A stretch of DNA of 45,500 bases from a virus: the IMG/VR virus record IMGVR_UViG_3300048017_000032, positions 1 through 45,500 of that record. One strand, written 5' to 3'. The notes below the pieces were generated by a model. That model was not told the DNA's origin. It did no database searches and worked only from the letters and a program-made list of their open reading frames with translations. Positions 16,760-26,700 of the stretch are shown piece after piece (within the stretch, counting starts at the first letter, position 1; the number at the start of each line of letters is the position of its first letter). The position numbers were made by a program, and so were the translations under genes.

Positions 16760-18127
16760 ATGGCTCAAGCTGTAAATTTTACAAGTAATGCTATTACTGG
16801 TGGAGCTCAATTAACTCCAGCTCCAGTTAAAGCTACATTATCTACTAACTATGTAGGTACATTTGACTTTTTGTCACATGAATTACCAGACCTTTACGAA
16901 AAAGAATTCGAAAGATTTGGAAATCGTTCTATCGCATCTTTCTTACGTTTAGTAGGTGCTGAAATGCCTTCTACTTCTGATTTGATCAAATGGAGTGAGC
17001 AAGGTCGTCTTCACGTATTTGGAACTGCTACTAAAGCAACTTCATCTACTATTACTTTTGGTGCTGCTCATAACGTACGTTTAAACCAAACTGTAGTTAT
17101 TAGCGATACTTCTAACGGAGTTACTATTAAAGCTTTGGTTACTGCTATCGATGCTGACGGTGTAACAATTACTGTTGCTCCTTATAGCGCTGCTAACTTA
17201 GCTGCTTTAAGTACTGTTTCTGGTGCTTTGAAAGTATTTGTTTACGGTTCTGAATTCAAAAAAGGAACAGGCGGGATGGCTGGTTCTTTGGAAGCTCAAT
17301 CTGACATCTTAGAAACTAACCCAATTATCATCAAAGATAAGTATGAGGTTAATGGTTCTGATATGGCTCAAGTTGGTTGGATTCAAGTTACAACTGAAAA
17401 TGGTGCTGACGGATACTTATGGTATTTGAAATCTGAGCATGAAACTCGTTTACGTTTCGAAGATTACTTAGAAATGTCAATGGTTGAAGGTGAGCCTGCT
17501 GCTGCTGGTTCTGCTGTAGCTGCTGCTGGTTACAAAGGTACTAAAGGTTTGTTCTACGAAATCGCTAACAGAGGTAACGTTGGAACAGGTGCTATCACTG
17601 ATAGAACTGACTTAGAAAACATTATCAAAGTGTTGGATAAAGAAGGTGCTATTCAAGAAAACGTATTGTTTGTTAACAGAAAAACATCTTTCGAGATTGA
17701 CACTGTATTAGCTGCTCAAAATAACTTCGGTTCAAGTGGAGCTTCTTACGGATTGTTTGACAACGAACAAGACATGGCTTTGAATCTTGGTTTTAAAGGA
17801 TTTAACTTAGGTTATGATTTCTACAAAACTGACTGGAAATATTTGAACGATGCTACAACTAGAGGTTCTATCTCTGACATCGATGGTGTATTGGTTCCTG
17901 CTGGAACATTGACTGTTTACGACCAAGTTCTTGGTAAAAATGCTAAACGTCCATTCTTACACACTCGTTACAGAAAATCTGAAACAGAAGATAGAAAATA
18001 CAAATCTTGGATTGTAGGATCTGCTGGAGGAGCTTCAAACTCTGACATCGATGCTATGTCTGTTAACTTCTTATCTGAAAGAGCTTTAGTTGTTTTAGGT
18101 GCTAACAACTTCATGTTGTTGAAATAG
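16760..18127 (+). CDS. Major capsid protein
   Basis: A 455-residue capsid subunit, HK97-fold by inference. It has the features of crAss-like capsid proteins: the N-terminal VKATLSTNYVGTFDFLSHEL, an early SIASFLRLVGAEMPSTSDLI, an inserted Thr/Val-rich beta domain (about 90-160), and NGADGYLWYLKSEHETRLRF. Codon use differs from its neighbours: about half of the Arg codons are CGT where most genes here use AGA, and C-ending codons are more frequent. This fits very high expression. The leader is A/C-rich with no Shine-Dalgarno site, and two terminators follow. Confidence 0.88.
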   Translation: MAQAVNFTSNAITGGAQLTPAPVKATLSTNYVGTFDFLSHELPDLYEKEFERFGNRSIASFLRLVGAEMPSTSDLIKWSEQGRLHVFGTATKATSSTITFGAAHNVRLNQTVVISDTSNGVTIKALVTAIDADGVTITVAPYSAANLAALSTVSGALKVFVYGSEFKKGTGGMAGSLEAQSDILETNPIIIKDKYEVNGSDMAQVGWIQVTTENGADGYLWYLKSEHETRLRFEDYLEMSMVEGEPAAAGSAVAAAGYKGTKGLFYEIANRGNVGTGAITDRTDLENIIKVLDKEGAIQENVLFVNRKTSFEIDTVLAAQNNFGSSGASYGLFDNEQDMALNLGFKGFNLGYDFYKTDWKYLNDATTRGSISDIDGVLVPAGTLTVYDQVLGKNAKRPFLHTRYRKSETEDRKYKSWIVGSAGGASNSDIDAMSVNFLSERALVVLGANNFMLLK

Positions 18128-18155
18128 TAGTTAATAAGTTTTTATTAATATCATT

Positions 18156-18185
18156 AAGGGTAGACTTCGGTTTACCCTTTTTGTT
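18156..18185 (+). terminator. Intrinsic terminator after capsid gene
   Basis: A 7-bp stem, AAGGGTA at 18156-18162 and TACCCTT at 18173-18179, has a 10-base loop containing CTTCGG and is followed by TTTTTG. It lies 29 bases after the capsid stop and should end most capsid transcripts. Confidence 0.82.
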
Positions 18186-18186
18186 T

Positions 18187-18194
18187 TATATTTG
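18187..18194 (+). promoter_or_regulatory. Possible promoter -7 box between two terminators
   Basis: TATATTTG followed by TA at 18187-18196 matches TAnnTTTG and sits between two hairpin terminators with no coding frame after it. No good -33 box is seen at the right distance. If active it would make only a short RNA of about 55-65 bases. Confidence 0.35.
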
Positions 18195-18228
18195 TACTGT
18201 AATGTTTTAAAGACTCTCATTTTTTTTA

Positions 18229-18262
18229 ACCGCTATTAGATTCGTCTTTTAGCGGTTTTTTT
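18229..18262 (+). terminator. Second intrinsic terminator
   Basis: A perfect 7-bp stem, ACCGCTA at 18229-18235 and TAGCGGT at 18250-18256, with a 14-base loop and a run of seven T (18256-18262). It either backs up the first capsid terminator or ends a short separate transcript starting near 18200. Confidence 0.82.
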
Positions 18263-18279
18263 GTAATTTATATTTTTTG

Positions 18280-18287
18280 TACTTTTG
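18280..18287 (+). promoter_or_regulatory. Bacteroidota-type promoter -7 box
   Basis: TACTTTTG followed by CA at 18280-18289 matches TAnnTTTG, 28 bases before the ATG at 18315. A TTTG at 18260-18263 could serve as -33, though the 16-base spacer is shorter than ideal. It restarts transcription after the double terminator. Confidence 0.55.
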
Positions 18288-18314
18288 CATCTTTAATTTT
18301 AATATAATTTAATT

Positions 18315-19091
18315 ATGGCAAAGCAAGTGCAAAAAAAAGAAGTTCCTTCTCAAAAGGAATTTGAATTTAAAGATAGAATGTATCTTTTAAAAGGTAATGC
18401 AACCCCAATCTCTTTTATGTTGCGTTCTAAACATTCACCAAACAAAACCCTTTTATATTTTGATCAAGAGTATAAGGTTAATCGTGCTTTAAGATGGAGT
18501 GATAATCAAACTTCTCCATTTATTGATGAGCAAGATGGATATGCTGTATCTACGCCTATTATTTTTGAGAACGGATCTTTGTTTGTAAAGAAAGAGCAAG
18601 TAGAGTTACAGAAATTTTTATCTATCTATCATCCAGATAATAACAATGTTTATTATGAGTTTGATGCTGAAGAAAAAGCAGCTGAAGAGTATGATGAATT
18701 AACCGCTAAACTTGATGCTCAGGTTACAGCTAGAGAAATGCCTATTGAGGAATTAGAGGCTATTGCTAGAGTGGTATTGAAGGGTAAAGTAGAATTGCTT
18801 ACTTCTTCTGAATTAAGAAGAGATATGTTGATTTATGCTAGTAGAAATCCAGCAGAGTTTAATTCTTTAGTTAATGACGATTCTATTAAATTTAGAAACA
18901 TTGCAATTAGAGCTGTACAGATGGATATCATTAATGTAAGTTCTGATGGAAGAACTGTTAATTGGAGTGGAAAAGACAAAGGAAGAATTATCACAGTACC
19001 ATTTGGAGAGAATGCTTATTCAGCATTAGCGGCTTTCTTCTTGACGGATGAAGGTATGGATGTATTGTCTGATATTTCAAACAAATTGTAG
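18315..19091 (+). CDS. Post-capsid conserved virion-related protein
   Basis: 258 residues. The first third is beta-rich with FEFKDRMYLLKGNATPISFM. A central acidic helical part (EEKAAEEYDELTAKLDAQV) follows. The C-terminal third has NVSSDGRTVNWSGKDKGRI and the helix PFGENAYSALAAFFLTDEG. I have a memory of this last block in proteins directly downstream of capsid genes in Bacteroidota phages, without a role. It has its own promoter and terminator, so its level is set apart from both capsid and tail genes. It may be a capsid-vertex or head-completion protein. Confidence 0.7.
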   Translation: MAKQVQKKEVPSQKEFEFKDRMYLLKGNATPISFMLRSKHSPNKTLLYFDQEYKVNRALRWSDNQTSPFIDEQDGYAVSTPIIFENGSLFVKKEQVELQKFLSIYHPDNNNVYYEFDAEEKAAEEYDELTAKLDAQVTAREMPIEELEAIARVVLKGKVELLTSSELRRDMLIYASRNPAEFNSLVNDDSIKFRNIAIRAVQMDIINVSSDGRTVNWSGKDKGRIITVPFGENAYSALAAFFLTDEGMDVLSDISNKL

Positions 19092-19123
19092 TATATTGTG
19101 TTAAATAACGATCAATTATAATA

Positions 19124-19157
19124 AAAGCGCTCTCGAAAGGGGGTGCTTTTTTTTTAT
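19124..19157 (+). terminator. Intrinsic terminator
   Basis: An 11-bp stem with several G-T pairs runs from AAAGCGCTCTC (19124-19134) across a GAAA loop to GGGGGTGCTTT (19139-19149), followed by a long T run. It isolates the preceding gene from the connector and tail operon. Confidence 0.82.
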
Positions 19158-19165
19158 TAACTTTG
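19158..19165 (+). promoter_or_regulatory. Bacteroidota-type promoter -7 box
   Basis: TAACTTTG followed by CA at 19158-19167 matches TAnnTTTG and directly follows a terminator. The ATG of the first connector gene is 16 bases downstream, giving a very short leader. No -33 TTTG is evident. Confidence 0.58.
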
Positions 19166-19181
19166 CACAAAATAACTAATT

Positions 19182-19859
19182 ATGATGATTAACGATGTAA
19201 GAAACATAGTTGACTTTATTTTGAATAAAGAAAGCCGTGGATACATAACTCCTTTGCAGTTCAACACATTTGCTAAACAGGCACAGCAAGAGATTGTTGA
19301 TGATTATTTTTATGAGTATAATAAAGCGATAGTAGGTAAAACACAAAGGGTTAACTATAAAGATACTGTAACAAGAATAAAAGAAGCTATAGATGCTTTT
19401 ATAGTTGCTCCTACTACAATGACGTTTTCAAATGGATTTTTTAACAGTCCATCTAACTTATACACTACAATAAATATAATTTACAATGGTAAAGAGGTAG
19501 AAGAAGTTCCTAGAGAAAAACTATCTTACTTCTTAACTAATAAAGTTGCTGGACCTAGTGTATTCTATCCTGCATACGTAAAATACGAAGATAAATATAA
19601 AGTATATCCAGACACGATTGTTTCTGGTGTTCAAATAATATACTTCAGAAACCCTAAGGATCCAAACTGGACCTACGAGATGATTGGTGGTAACGCTATA
19701 TTTAATCCTTCTAAACAAGGATTCCAAGACTTAGAGATTGGGTATGATGATAAGTTTAAAATTATATCTAAAATATTAAAGTACGCTGGTTTAAATATGA
19801 GAGAGCCTGATATTGTTGGTGCTGCTATAGCACTTGAAAACCAAGAGGACGCAAAATAA
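19182..19859 (+). CDS. Connector/ring protein
   Basis: 225 residues. The N-terminal helix bundle (VRNIVDFILNKESRGYITPL, then FNTFAKQAQQEIVDDYFYEY) is followed by a beta region with VPREKLSYFL and VQIIYFRNPKDPNWTY and a C-terminal helix. Its place directly before a second connector-like gene and the nozzle, and the L-S-x-F plus YFRxPKDPxW patterns, fit the head-tail ring proteins of short-tailed Bacteroidota phages. It would line the channel between portal and nozzle. The call depends mainly on gene order. ATG 19182 and ATG 19185 are both possible starts. Confidence 0.62.
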   Translation: MMINDVRNIVDFILNKESRGYITPLQFNTFAKQAQQEIVDDYFYEYNKAIVGKTQRVNYKDTVTRIKEAIDAFIVAPTTMTFSNGFFNSPSNLYTTINIIYNGKEVEEVPREKLSYFLTNKVAGPSVFYPAYVKYEDKYKVYPDTIVSGVQIIYFRNPKDPNWTYEMIGGNAIFNPSKQGFQDLEIGYDDKFKIISKILKYAGLNMREPDIVGAAIALENQEDAK

Positions 19860-19870
19860 AAATATAAGAG

Positions 19871-20734
19871 ATGACTGATTTCGAATACTACGAGAATAGT
19901 GGGGTAAACCCTAAAGATGAGAATTGGGGTAATTATCAATATGTATTATTGAAAGATATTATAAATAACTTTTATATGATGTATGTTGGTGATGATAAAA
20001 TAATAAATGACTGCAAAAGATATGAAGTTATATTTCATGCTAAGAGAGGTCTTCAAGAATTAAACTACGATGTTGCTAAGGAAGTAAAAGCTATAGAGCT
20101 AGAGTTACCGACTAATCTTCAATTACCAGTTCCAAGAGACTATGTAAATTATGTTAGAATAAGTTGGGTTGATGAAGACGGTAATTTTAGACCTATAATT
20201 AAAAATAATCAGTCTGGTATTGTAAATTCATATCTTCAAGATAATAATTATAATATACTTTTTGATACCAATGGTCAAGCATTAGAAGGTACTTCAACTA
20301 CAGAACTAAATAGTAGAAACCCAAAGTCAAATAATTTAAATGACAGCGGATCTACTTATTTAAATGGAGGTAGATTTGGTATAGATGGAAAAACAGCTAA
20401 TCAAAATGGAACGTTTGTCATAAACAAGAATTTAGGTGTTATGAGATTTAGTTCTGATTTAGTTGGTAAAACTATAGTAATAGAATATATTTCTGATGGA
20501 TTATCTGATTTGTCAGAAGACGAAATAAAAGTAAATAAATTAGCTGAGAAGTTTTTATATCAATTTATAAAACACGAGATACTTACGAATAAGTTTGGTG
20601 TTCAAGAATATATAGTTCAGAGAGCTAAAGTAGAATACAGAGCAATTAGAAATAACACTAAAATTAGAATGTCAAATATTCGTTACGATGAAATTTTACA
20701 ATCTATTAGAGGTGGAAGTAACTGGATAAAATAA
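19871..20734 (+). CDS. Second connector/tail ring protein
   Basis: 287 residues. The N-terminal half is helical and includes CKRYEVIFHAKRGLQELNYD, followed by ELELPTNLQLPVPRDYVNYV and RISWVDEDGNFRPI. This A-K-R-G-L-Q-E-L-N-Y-D plus L-P-x-P-x-D-Y-V-x-Y-V-R block is typical of tubular or adaptor proteins in marine and Bacteroidota podoviruses, from memory. A C-terminal helical part (EDEIKVNKLAEKFLYQFIKH) carries charged residues. It lies between the first connector and the nozzle gene with an 11-base gap before it, so a ring at the portal-nozzle junction is the natural reading. Confidence 0.68.
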   Translation: MTDFEYYENSGVNPKDENWGNYQYVLLKDIINNFYMMYVGDDKIINDCKRYEVIFHAKRGLQELNYDVAKEVKAIELELPTNLQLPVPRDYVNYVRISWVDEDGNFRPIIKNNQSGIVNSYLQDNNYNILFDTNGQALEGTSTTELNSRNPKSNNLNDSGSTYLNGGRFGIDGKTANQNGTFVINKNLGVMRFSSDLVGKTIVIEYISDGLSDLSEDEIKVNKLAEKFLYQFIKHEILTNKFGVQEYIVQRAKVEYRAIRNNTKIRMSNIRYDEILQSIRGGSNWIK

Positions 20735-20735
20735 T

Positions 20736-23700
20736 ATGGAGTTAAAAAAGACTTTTGTAGGTGGGTTAATGAACAAAGATTACGATGTTCGATTAATACC
20801 AGAAGGAGAGTATATTGATGCCGAGAACATCATAGTATCAAACTCAGAAGGCTCTAGTTTAGGTCTTGTTCAGAAATCAAATGGATTAGATAAATTAACT
20901 AATTTAACTTTACCACTTAACGCTGTTACTATAGGAAGTATAACAGACGAGGGTAATGAATGCATTTACTGGTTTGTTACTTCAACTGCTGGTAATTTTG
21001 TATACGAGTATAATATATTAGATAATGAATCTTTATCTATAATATTATCAGACACAAGAGCTGGTTCTGCCAACGTATTAAACTTTAATTCTAAGTATAA
21101 AATAACTGGTGCTAATGTAATATACAATTCGTTTAACAAGGAAAAACTTCTTGTATGGACGGACGACTTAAACCCTATACGCTGTATAAACGTAAATAGA
21201 GCTAAATCCTGGGCTGTAAATGGTTTTGCTACACAAGATATCAGTTTATACAAAAGAGCTCCATTTAGAGCTCCTAAATGCACTCCTACTCAGTTTGGTG
21301 ATGGTACTGAAAATAATATAAAAGAAAGGTTCTTGTCTTTTGGATATAGATATAGATATTTAGATGGCGAGTATAGTGCTACTTCTGCATTTAGTAATCC
21401 TCAATTTTATCCTTCTGATTTCTCATTTAATTTTTCTACTCAGGAAAATAATGGGATGGTCAATTCATTTAACGCTATAAACATTGGTTTTAATACTGGT
21501 GACAAAAATGTAACCGATGTACAGTTGTTGTTTAAAGAAAGTAATAGCGGAACAATATATGTTATTGAGAATTTAAACAAAGAAAAAGAAAAGTACGGAA
21601 ATAATGCCAACAAAACTTTTTTATTTTCTAATAATAAAATATACTCTATACTTCCAGAGGATGAAGTAAATAGATTGTATGATAATATACCAGTGGTTGC
21701 AAAGGCTCAGGAGTTTATAGGTAATAGACTTATGTTTGGTAACTACACAGAAGGTAGAGATCTTGTAGATGTATCTGGTAAAAAAATAAATGTAGATTTT
21801 AAAACATCTTTTGTTGCTGAAGATTTAAAAGAAAATTTTTTGAATACAACTGTATCTAGCAATGAAACTACTGATAATGTTTTAAATGTACAGTTAGCTC
21901 CATCTGATATTAAAAAGGGAAAAATACTTTCTATATCATTTAGAGCTAGTAGTGATACTCCTTTCTTTGGTAACTACATGTGTGATCTATCTTTTTATTT
22001 AGAGAAAACATACGCTAGTGCTTTTGAACTTTCTAAATCAGAAGAGTTTATCACTTTCCTGTCAACTGTAGCAAGTAATAATTTTAAAAATGCTGACTTA
22101 AATAATACAGAGCCTAACAATGATATAGAATCTTATCCAGATAAGTATAAACCTTTTACATTATTAACAGCTACTTCAAGTAATGTATTAAGTATAAAGA
22201 TACCGTATATAAGACACAAGATAGATACTACTCCTAATGATACAGGAGACTCTTTATTTGATTATCAAAATGAATACTACCACATAAAGGTAGATAGTGT
22301 TAATGTTTTTTCTTCAGATAACAATGTTTATGCTAGTTGTAAATCAATTAGAAGTTATGAAACTGGGATTGTATATTTGGATGAAGATGGAAGATATTCT
22401 ACCATATTAACAAGTAATGATAATACTGTCTTTATACCAATAAAGAATAGTGTTACTAGTAATAACTTAAAGTTAGAGATAAAAAGTAAAGCGCCTGCTT
22501 GGGCTAATAGATATAAAATATTTGTAAAAGATAGTAAATTAAATTATCATACTATATATTCAGTTATTGCTTATGAAGAGCAAGGATTTATCTGGTTAAA
22601 GTTAGAAGGTCAAGATAAACAAAAAGTAAAAGAAGGAGATTATCTAATAGTAAAGAAGAATGTAAATGGATTTGCTGATGACGTTGTAAAACTTCAAATT
22701 TTAGAATATGCTACAAATTCAAGAGACTTTATTAAAGATAATAAGAATCCAGCAGGTACAGATATAGTAGAGCCTTCTGGAGTATATGTAAAAGTAAAAT
22801 CATCATCCGCATTAACAATAGATGGAGCTGAAAAAAACTTTTACGAGTTTAAAAAAGAAACTAGAGATACTGGTGATAACTTCTTTATTTTTACTGGAGG
22901 TACAGCAGGTTTTTCTATAAATAAAGGCACTTTAAGTTTTCCAGTTGTAGAGGATATTCCAATTACACCTGGTAGTAGAATAGAGATAGAAATAAAAAAT
23001 GAGAGAAGTGGACTTACTACTGTAGAATTTAAAAAGGAATATATATCAAGCGATAGTTACACTAATTTTCAGAGTTGGTTTCAAACTGAAGGAGATGGAT
23101 TAGGTGATTTTAAAACCTACGAATTTGTAAGAGGATTTACTAAACCTTATAATACTGGAACTGGAACATTTGGAACAAACTTACCTAATTCTGGAGAAAC
23201 TATAATGTTAAATCCTAATGGGTATCTATATTTAAAAGTAAAAAACCAGTTAAATGGTAATGGACAAAATCGTTCAATTATAAATGCGAAAATAACTATA
23301 ACAACTGGATATAGTTTATTGATATTTGAAACTGATTCTATCGATAATACATCTGAAGTTTTTTATGAGACTCAAGATACTTATCTTATACAGAATGGTC
23401 TACACATGTCTAATAAAGAAGAGTACCCAACTGATGTTGATCAAACTTCAAATGTACCAGCTATTATTAATTTAAATTGGTTTAATTGCTTTACTCAAGG
23501 TAATGGAGCAGAGAGTTATATTATCAAGGATGTTTTTAATAAAAATTTCTTATCTACACATTCAAGACCTAATGCTGTACAATTAGATGGATACAAACAA
23601 GTAAGAAATATAGCTTCTATAACTTATAGCGGACCTTTTGATAAAACAACAAGTTATAACTCATTAAATGAATTTAACTTATCAAGAGCAAACTATAAAG

Positions 23701-26700
23701 ACTTGGATGATAAATACGGAAGTATTCAGAAGATACATTCTAGAGACACTGATTTAGTAGTATTCCAAGAAGACAAAGTACATAGAATACTTTATAATAA
23801 AAATGTTTTATTCGATGCTGTAGGTGGCGGTAGTGTGTCTTCTGTTGAAGATGTTCTTGGTCAAGAAATTCCTTTTGCTGGGGAATGGGGTATTAGTAAA
23901 AACCCAGAGAGTTTTTCATATTATGCAAACTCAATATATTTTACAGATACAAATAAAGGAGCCGTTTTAAGATTAGGTGGAGATGGATTAGAGCCTATAT
24001 CTAAATATAAAATGCGCGACTGGTTTAAAAACAACTTGAAACAGTACAAAAATAACTTTAAGTATGGTGGGTTTGATCCTATCCATGATAATTACATTTT
24101 GTCATTAGCTACAGATAAAATAGACTATAAAGCGTCTCTTATTTGTGGTCAAGCAATACAATGGTTAAACATACCGTCTAATAGTTATTATTCTTATAAT
24201 ATAGAATTAGGAAGCAATATAGGTAATCATCTTGTTAATTATACAATTCCAGGAGGAAGTATTTTTGATTTTGAAATGATTACAAATGGAGTTACTACTT
24301 ATCTTGAAAATGTAACTGGTACTGGTAATTTTACTGTTCCTAAACCAACAACTGTATCAAGTGGTGTTTTAAACATATACAATAGAGAGAATACAATGGG
24401 ATCATTGTCTCTTAAAAACGTATGTATTGGAAATCCTGAGTTAGAAGTAATTACTTTAGTTGTTGGAGATAGTTCAGACACTAATAAATCTATGACTAAT
24501 AAATATGAATGGACAAATTCAACCACAGCTACTAGTGGAATTTCTTCTTTATTAGACGTATTTGCTGTTGGTAATGTGACTAGATTCATTTCTGACACAG
24601 GTAGTGAAGGAGAAAATGAAATACCTTATAATAACTCAGTAATAAAAGTAACTTCTACTAAAGCTACTGGACAATTTACGTCTTGTAATAGAATAGGATA
24701 CGTTATTACTGCTAGTAATTTAACACCTCAACAAATATTAGATTCTGCTACATATCCTGCAATTACAAAATCTGGAGATGATAACTATATTCAATTTACA
24801 TTTAATAGAACTGGATCTCAAAAACTTTATTTAGTTTGGGATTATATAGACACTGAAAATTGTAGTATAACAGCTACTCCTATACGATTATGTTTTAATG
24901 AAACAAATTATGCTTTAGCTTGTGAATGCGATGTTGTTCCAGTAAACTGTGTTGTTTCTGATTGGGGAACTTGGTCTACTTGTTCAGGTGGTACTCAAAC
25001 TAGAACCCGTACAGTAATAACTCCAGCAGTGGGTGGTGGTACGGCTTGTCCTCCTTTAACAGAAAGTAGAAGTTGTATAATGCCAGTTGATTGTGTTGTA
25101 TCTGAATGGAGTCAATGGTCAGATTGTGTTGATGGTTTTCAAACTAGAAGTAGAACGGTAATCACTCCAGCATCAGGCGGAGGCGCAGCTTGTCCAGTAT
25201 TGACTGAAAGCCAAACATGTTCTAGTATAGGAATAACAAATCTTATAGGAAATGACACTGATGGAGGAAATACAGTTACAAAAAGATACGCAATATCTGT
25301 AGGTAACGCTCCTGTTAATTATACAATTGCAACAGGAGTTGTTACAAATCCAGCTGGATTACAATATGTTATAGATTATAATTCTGGAAGTCCTTACATA
25401 CAAGTGGTATTCAAACCTTCTTTACCTTATGGAAATGAAATTTCTCTTGAATTATTTGTTAAAAATTCTTCAGGAAATATTGTTGGTACTAATGTTAATC
25501 AAACACTTTACGGAGATTATCAAAGTTACGCACCATCTCTTATTCCAGTAAACTGTGCAGTATCGGAATGGTCTGCGTGGTCTGCATGTGTTGATGGTTC
25601 TTCTACTAGAACTAGAACAGTTGTTACTCAACCTAACTGGTTAGGTACTGCGTGTCCTACACTTAGTGAAACAAGATCCTGTACTAATTGCGTAGTATCA
25701 GAATGGTCAGCCTGGTCAGACTGTGTTGACGGAACTAAAACTAGAACGAGAACAGTAATCACCCCTGCTACGGGTGGAGGAACTGAGTGTCCTGTATTAA
25801 CTGAAACAATAACTTGTTCTGGTATAGATATAACAGATACTATATGTAATACCGATGGTGGTAGTACAATTACAAAAAGATTTAGAATAGCTTTAAACAA
25901 TGCTCCTAGTACTTATACTATTGAATCAGCACCTGGAACAGTTATAAATCCAGCAGGACTTGAATACTCTATAGTATCAACACCTGGAGATTGTTACATA
26001 CAAGTTGCTTTTAGACCTGCTGTAACTTATGGTAATGAGTTTTCTATTCAATTATTATTAAAGAACTCTTTAGGGAATACAGTTGGAATTAGTGGATCAG
26101 AAACTATGTATGGTAATTACCAAAGTTTCTTACCATCTTGTTTTCCAGTAGACTGTGTTGTTTCTAATTGGAGCGCGTGGTCAAATTGTAATGGAGGTAC
26201 TCAGATAAGAACTAGAACAGTAATTACCCAACCGACTGGCGGAGGTGCTTCGTGCCCTACGCTTACAGAAACGAGAGATTGTCCTGTAGATTGTGTGGTA
26301 TCTGAATGGTCAGCTTGGTCAACTTGCGATGCTGGTACACAGACTAGAACTAGAACAGTTATAACGCCAGCTTTAAATGGAGGTGCCACTTGTCCTGTGT
26401 TAACAGAAAGTAGAAGTTGTGCTGTTGACTGTGTTGTGTCAGAGTGGTCTCCTTGGTCTACTTGTTCAGAAGGAACTCAGACAAGAACTAGAACTGTTGT
26501 AACTCCATCTATGAATGGTGGAGCATCTTGTCCTGTATTGTCTGAAACAATAGGATGTTCAAGTATAAATTTAGGATCTGTAACATGTAATAATCAGTCT
26601 GGTAGTACGGTTACAAAACGATTTGCAATAACATTAGCAAATCAACCAAGTACTTATACTATATCAAGTAGAAATGTACAGAACTATGCTGGTTTACAAT

